This document shows positions 40,464 through 43,729 of a stretch of DNA of 43,729 nt, in pieces. The first letter of the stretch is position 1; each line of letters begins with the position of its first letter. The translations under genes were made by a program, and so were the position numbers. Location of the stretch: NCBI GenBank assembly GCA_947476335.1, contig CANJQH010000023.1, forward strand, positions 1 to 43,729, read 5' to 3'. This DNA comes from Anaerolineae bacterium. GTDB lineage: Bacteria > Chloroflexota > Anaerolineae > J036 > Brachytrichaceae. The notes under the pieces were generated by a model. It did no database searches. It was not told the DNA's origin and saw nothing but the letters and a program-made list of their open reading frames with translations.

Positions 40464-40803
40464 GGGGGAGATTATCGCGGTGGAAACGTTGCCGGCGCCA
40501 ACCGCCACACCGGACACATTCGCGGACGACCAGCGCATGTGGACGACGAACGGCCAGCTCATCGCCGGTTCGCTCGTGATGGCGCTGCTCGGGGCGATCC
40601 CGCTGATCGGCGGACTGTTCAGTTTTGCCTTCGTCGCGCTCGGCCTCGGCGCGCTGGTACTCACGCGCCTCGGAACGCGAGAGTGGAAGGGGACGGCGGT
40701 CGGACCGACGACGGACGGCGGACGACCGCCAACCGCCGATGGTGAAGCTGCGAAAGCAGAGGGTCAGAGTCAGAGTAGTGAGTCTGTTCGAGCGCCACTC
40801 TGA
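40456..40803 (+). pseudogene. Remnant of a membrane protein (C-terminal end)
   Basis: This plus-strand frame has two adjacent hydrophobic segments (GSLVMALLGAIPLIGG and FAFVALGLGALVLTRLG), like the C-terminal end of larger Chloroflexota membrane proteins. There is no convincing start: GTG 40456 and ATG 40537 are possible. Upstream, the frame runs antisense into the MFS gene. The tail after LTRLGTREW is encoded by palindromic and heptamer repeats (TDGGRPPTADG, QSQSSES). A truncated gene left by the MFS duplication is likely; a small intact protein is possible. Confidence 0.4.
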
Positions 40804-40815
40804 CTCTCTACGCTG
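40760..40815. repeat. Inverted pair of GAGTCAGAGT repeats
   Basis: GGGTCAGAGTCAGAGTAGTGAGTC (40762-40785) faces ACTCTGACTCTCTACGCTGACCC (40797-40819) and would fold into an imperfect hairpin. It is the same sequence type as at 6181, 30714 and 41019. Confidence 0.75.
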
Positions 40816-40836
40816 ACCCACTACTCCGCATCTACA

Positions 40837-40950
40837 GCGCCGTTGGCGCTCATGTTCCGTCGAAAAAGCGCCGGAGGCGCAACGCTGCCCCAGCCCGGAC
40901 CATCGGTCCGGGTGACCGCCCGCGCCATTTCATGAAATCCGCCCCCAACG
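40837..40950 (-). repeat. Left copy of a ~115-bp inverted repeat flanking the SIS gene
   Basis: Read on the minus strand it runs GGGGGCGGATTTCATGAAATGGCGCGGG, then ACCGGACC-type palindrome and ATGAGCGCCAACGGCGC, closely matching 42132-42258 read on the plus strand. It contains the palindrome CCCGGACCATCGGTCCGGG. No coding sequence is evident. Confidence 0.8.
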
Positions 40951-41018
40951 CCGACTGCACCCCCATGACAGGGCGCGCTTTAATTCAGCCGATTCAGCCG
41001 GGGCTTGCGCCGACGGCG

Positions 41019-41052
41019 CGCCACTCTGACTCTCTACTCTGACTCTCACCCC
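41019..41052. repeat. ACTCTGACTCTC tandem repeat
   Basis: Two copies of the 14-bp pattern ACTCTGACTCTCT lie just before the SIS gene stop (minus-strand gene), the same sequence type as at 30714. They lie in its 3' region and may, together with the array at 40760, form a terminator. Confidence 0.7.
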
Positions 41053-41056
41053 GGCA

Positions 41057-42079
41057 CTACAGCGCCGTGGTCACTTTCGTCGAATGGCGGAACTGGCCGG
41101 CGACGAAGCCGGTGGCGGCGCAGATCGGAAAAGTCAGCAACTGAAACGGCAGGATTTCAGCGATGGGCAGGCCAGCACCGGTGGCGGACGGATGCGGCAG
41201 ATCGGCGTCGGCGCCAGAGCCGACGAGCAGCGCCGCAGCGCCGATGCCGCGCAGGTCGGCGACGAGGCGCTTTTGCAGATCGACGGTCGCGCCTTCGCCG
41301 GCGAGGACGAGCGCCGTGACGCGTTCGTCAGCCATTTCGAACGGGCCGTGGCGGAACTGCGGGCCGCTCATGCCGGTGGCGTTGATCTTGGCCGCTTCCT
41401 TCAGCACCAGCGCGCCGGCGTCGACGGCGGCCATCGATGCGCCGCGGCCGAGCAGAAACAGCCGCTGCGGCACGCCAACGCGCGCGCCGAGGTTGTGCTG
41501 GCGCTGCTCGTATTCGGCGAGATACGCCCCGACGGCGTCGGCGGCGTCGTGCAATTCAGCGCGCGCGCCGTCGGTCGGCAGGCCAGCCATTTGCAGCGCC
41601 ATGAGCTGCGTGAGCGCCAGCGTGTTCAGGTACGTCTTGGTCGAAACCACCGCCTCGACGCCGGCGTGCATGAACTGCACGCGGTCGGCGCGCTGGGCGA
41701 GCGGGCTGGCAGCGTCGTTCGTCAGCGCCAGCAGATGCGCCGGCCGAACCTTGTCGAGCAGTGCCACGATCTCGGCGCTGCGGCCGGACTGCGAGACCAT
41801 CCACAGCAGCGTGCGCTCGTTGACGAGGCCGGCGGCGTCGTGCAGCAGCTCGCTGGCGTCGATATGCCAAGCGGGCAGCCCAGCGCGCACGAGCGAGAGC
41901 CAGGCCGGAACGCCGGCGAAGTGCGAGCCGCCCATCGCAGTGATGACGATGCGCTCATATTTTTCGATGTGCAGATCGGCGAGCAGCGCCGGGTCGAAGT
42001 GGGTGACGGCGTCGTGCAGGGCGGCGGGCTGGGCGAGCAGATCGGTGAGAAAGGGATTGGAAGCGGTCGTGGAAGACAT
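41057..42079 (-). CDS. SIS-domain sugar-phosphate isomerase/deaminase-like protein
   Basis: The 340-residue protein has two SIS domains (about residues 35-165 and 195-320), as in the isomerase half of glucosamine-6-phosphate synthase and in AgaS/FrlB-type enzymes. Seen are IVITAMGGSHFAG, the phosphate-binding SQSGRSAEIVALL, FLLGRGASMAAVDAGALVLKEAAKINATGM and QFRHGPFEM with the conserved His/Glu. There is no glutaminase domain. The likely substrate is an amino-sugar or fructosamine phosphate. It is flanked on both sides by inverted copies of a 115-130-bp repeat. Confidence 0.88.
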   Translation of the reverse strand: MSSTTASNPFLTDLLAQPAALHDAVTHFDPALLADLHIEKYERIVITAMGGSHFAGVPAWLSLVRAGLPAWHIDASELLHDAAGLVNERTLLWMVSQSGRSAEIVALLDKVRPAHLLALTNDAASPLAQRADRVQFMHAGVEAVVSTKTYLNTLALTQLMALQMAGLPTDGARAELHDAADAVGAYLAEYEQRQHNLGARVGVPQRLFLLGRGASMAAVDAGALVLKEAAKINATGMSGPQFRHGPFEMADERVTALVLAGEGATVDLQKRLVADLRGIGAAALLVGSGADADLPHPSATGAGLPIAEILPFQLLTFPICAATGFVAGQFRHSTKVTTAL

Positions 42080-42131
42080 CTAGGAGCGAATTGTGCATCA
42101 CTCCGCGGACGGGGCCGCGCCGGGTGCGCCG

Positions 42132-42258
42132 CCGTTTGGGGCGGATTTCATGAGATGGCGCGGGCCGTCACCAGGACCGATGGTCCGGGCCGGGGCAGCG
42201 TCGGGTGCGCCGGCGGCGCCGGCGGCGTTTCTTCGACGGAACATGAGCGCCAACGGCG
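42132..42258 (+). repeat. Right copy of the inverted repeat flanking the SIS gene
   Basis: It matches the reverse complement of 40837-40950 along nearly its whole length (GGGGCGGATTTCATGAGATGG, GACCGATGGTCCGGGC, ATGAGCGCCAACGGCGC) with a short insertion (CGGCGGCGCCGGCGG). The surrounding 42080-42511 region shows no other gene or site. Confidence 0.8.
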
Positions 42259-42511
42259 CGGTTCGGCGCGGCAGATCCGTGACCAGCCCCGGAGGGGCGG
42301 CGGCGCGACGATGCGCTGTCATATTTCGCCCCAAAGGGCGGATCTACCCGCCGCGCCGTCGGCGCAGGCCCCGGCTGAATCGAAGCGCCACCCTTTGAGG
42401 CAACTCAGCCAGCCTTCGGCGCAGCCGCAGATTTCGGATCGCCTGATCACTGTGTACGCGGCAGAGTGCACCGTCAGCAGCCGCGCAGATGGCGTGCTAC
42501 GCTCGGCGTCC

Positions 42512-43513
42512 ATGGGTCAATTCACGCCTGTCGTCGAGTATGTGCGCTCCCTCGTCGCTTCAAGAAAGCTACCTTCGGCCGTCTTCGGCGTTGCGGATCA
42601 AAATCGTGTGCTCGAGCTGGCCGCGTTCGGCGCCCGGCCGAACGGCGAACCGGTGCAAACCACGGATCCGTATCTGTTGTGGTCGGTGACGAAGCCGATC
42701 GTCGGCCTGGCCATGATGCAGCTGTGGGAACGCGGCCTGATCCACCCTGGGCAGGAAGTACGCCAGCATCTGCCGTGGTTCGGAAAAGGCCGCGTCGACA
42801 AAGTATTGCTTTGGCATATCTGCACGCACACCGCCGGCATCAGCGAAGAGTCGGCCATGCCGAAGACCGATAAAGCGGCCTACCTCGCAGGCGCCAGAGT
42901 GGATTTCCCGGCCGGCGCCTACAAGCAGTACAGCAACAGCGCCTTCATCGCACAGGAAGAAATCGTGAAGGCCGTCACCGGAAACTCGCTCGAGACACAC
43001 CTGCGGCAGCATGTGTTCGGCCCGCTCGGCATGCGCGACACGTCGTTCGATACGCATGAGCTGGACCCCGGACGGTTTGTGCCGATGGTCGGCACCGAGA
43101 AGGTTTCGCTCGACTATGAACGCTTCCTGCGGATCAAGGATCCCGCAGCCGGGCTGTTCAGCAGCGCTGCGGACCTTCTTGCGCTCGGTCGGAGCCTGCT
43201 CGGCGCAGGGCCGTCGGTCATTCAGCGCCACACGCTCGCGGAGATGACACGTCCACAAACGATCGGAATCCCGACGATCACGCCCGACGACCCGCTGGCC
43301 GACATCGATTTCGGCCTGACCTGGATGATCCCCTCGCGCAGTCGCGCTCTCGCGCACAGGGCGATGTTCGGCCACAACGGCTGGGGCGGCTGCAAGTTCT
43401 GGATCTATCCGCAGGACGGCGTGTGCTTCGCCTTCATGACCAACCTGATGGATCCTGGTCTGCACGGCGTGGATCTCGAGTCGCTGCACAACGTATTTAG
43501 TTCGTGCCTGTAG
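42512..43513 (+). CDS. Serine beta-lactamase-fold hydrolase (class C/esterase-like)
   Basis: The 333-residue protein has the beta-lactamase/penicillin-binding fold of class C enzymes, D-aminopeptidases and esterases. The nucleophile motif is SVTK (Ser58-Lys61), the second motif is YSN (Tyr140-Asn142), and FGHNGWGG near residue 290 gives the HxG motif replacing KTG. The internal motifs LLWHICTHTAGI and HVFGPLGMRDTSF are typical of the family. There is no signal peptide, so a cytoplasmic esterase or peptidase is more likely than an antibiotic-degrading enzyme. ATG 42512 is chosen; the longer open frame upstream is antisense to the SIS gene. Confidence 0.9.
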   Translation: MGQFTPVVEYVRSLVASRKLPSAVFGVADQNRVLELAAFGARPNGEPVQTTDPYLLWSVTKPIVGLAMMQLWERGLIHPGQEVRQHLPWFGKGRVDKVLLWHICTHTAGISEESAMPKTDKAAYLAGARVDFPAGAYKQYSNSAFIAQEEIVKAVTGNSLETHLRQHVFGPLGMRDTSFDTHELDPGRFVPMVGTEKVSLDYERFLRIKDPAAGLFSSAADLLALGRSLLGAGPSVIQRHTLAEMTRPQTIGIPTITPDDPLADIDFGLTWMIPSRSRALAHRAMFGHNGWGGCKFWIYPQDGVCFAFMTNLMDPGLHGVDLESLHNVFSSCL

Positions 43514-43585
43514 CGTGTGTTAGGCAGTTGCCGTTGCGCCGGCACGGCCCCCGTCAGTGTTGTCCACGACCTTCCATCTGATCTA

Positions 43586-43729
43586 ATAGATTTCCGGAAT
43601 AAACAAGGCTCAAACGCGGAGGGCCTTGGCAAAGGATGCCAGAGCATCAAAGTTCATGTTGCGCAGCAAGGCACACGCGAAACGCTTGGTGCGTAGATGC
43701 ATCACAAAGGCATCAAGCAACGCATCAAG
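43586..43729 (-). mobile_element. 3' end of the same insertion sequence, right edge of window
   Basis: It is the reverse complement of 25-168 at the left edge. Unique DNA meets it at 43585. Together the two copies show that the 43-kb segment lies between inverted copies of one IS. The 72 bp between the hydrolase stop and the IS hold nothing recognisable. Confidence 0.75.
43610..43729 (-). pseudogene. C-terminal 39 residues of a probable transposase (cut by window edge)
   Basis: The frame enters at the right edge and ends at the TGA 43612-43610. The residues are the same as those at the left edge (LDALLDAFVMHLRTKR onwards). It is partial because of the window end. Confidence 0.55.

Noticed and set aside
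40464..40664. 67-residue N-terminal extension of the second MFS protein
   Set aside because: The paralogue starts at the equivalent of GTG 40463; the extension is Ser/Pro-rich and antisense to the membrane-protein remnant.
41084..42511. Long plus-strand extension upstream of the beta-lactamase-fold gene
   Set aside because: It is antisense to the SIS gene and then runs through the inverted repeat; no homology before residue 1 at 42512.

Overview
The window is 43.7 kb of GC-rich bacterial chromosome. The best guess is a member of the Chloroflexota (Anaerolineae-like). The main clue is the solute-binding lipoprotein at 21360, which has a twin-arginine plus lipobox leader followed by a long Thr/Pro/Ala linker typical of that phylum. 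FtsK, UvrA, ArgS, Dcd and an Mrp ATPase are ordinary chromosomal genes. No rRNA, tRNA or CRISPR array was seen. Both ends of the window run into the same insertion-sequence end in opposite orientation, so the window probably stops where an assembly broke in a repeated IS.

Layout. 1-1.2 kb: IS end, a membrane protein and a damaged small gene. 1.2-10.9 kb: sugar-type MFS symporter, argS, a DUF433/DUF5615 toxin-antitoxin pair whose toxin is broken by two small mobile elements, dcd, mrp, ftsK and a PHP phosphoesterase. 11.1-15.8 kb, minus strand: DHFR-like reductase, uvrA, creatininase-family amidohydrolase. 15.96-30.7 kb, all plus strand: a catabolic-looking cluster of YheO/DauR-type regulator, RidA, M20-peptidase homologue, E1 alpha and E1 beta of a 2-oxoacid dehydrogenase, a free-standing lipoyl-domain protein, family-5 solute-binding lipoprotein, two Dpp/Opp permeases, TIM-barrel isomerase, cytochrome P450, two SDRs and a metal-dependent amidohydrolase. 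30.8-37.6 kb: EamA transporter, FmdB-like zinc ribbon, ADP-ribosylglycohydrolase-like protein, solo XRE regulator, PgeF/YfiH, ACT-domain protein, TolB-like propeller. 37.7-43.5 kb: two tandem paralogous MFS transporters, a truncated membrane protein, a SIS-domain sugar isomerase flanked by inverted repeats, and a serine beta-lactamase-fold hydrolase.

The catabolic cluster looks like one uptake-and-breakdown route: import of a peptide- or amide-like compound, oxidation (P450, SDRs), amide or ring hydrolysis (amidohydrolase, M20, creatininase), removal of reactive enamines (RidA), then oxidative decarboxylation by E1 with a lipoyl carrier. The substrate cannot be named from sequence, and no E2, E3 or transporter ATPase is present.

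The most unusual content is repetitive. Three families of small foldback elements were resolved with target duplications: six copies of a 94-bp TA-flanked family; nine copies of a GTAA-ended family with 8-bp duplications; and one 182-bp element with an 8-bp duplication. All three share a related C5/G5 hairpin core despite unrelated ends. In addition, many gene borders carry tandem repeats with a 7- or 14-bp period, often arranged as inverted pairs that would fold into hairpins, and related palindromes occur in frame inside coding sequences (the central loops of both MFS transporters, and a repeat-built linker in FtsK). All calls are by eye; no similarity search was possible.
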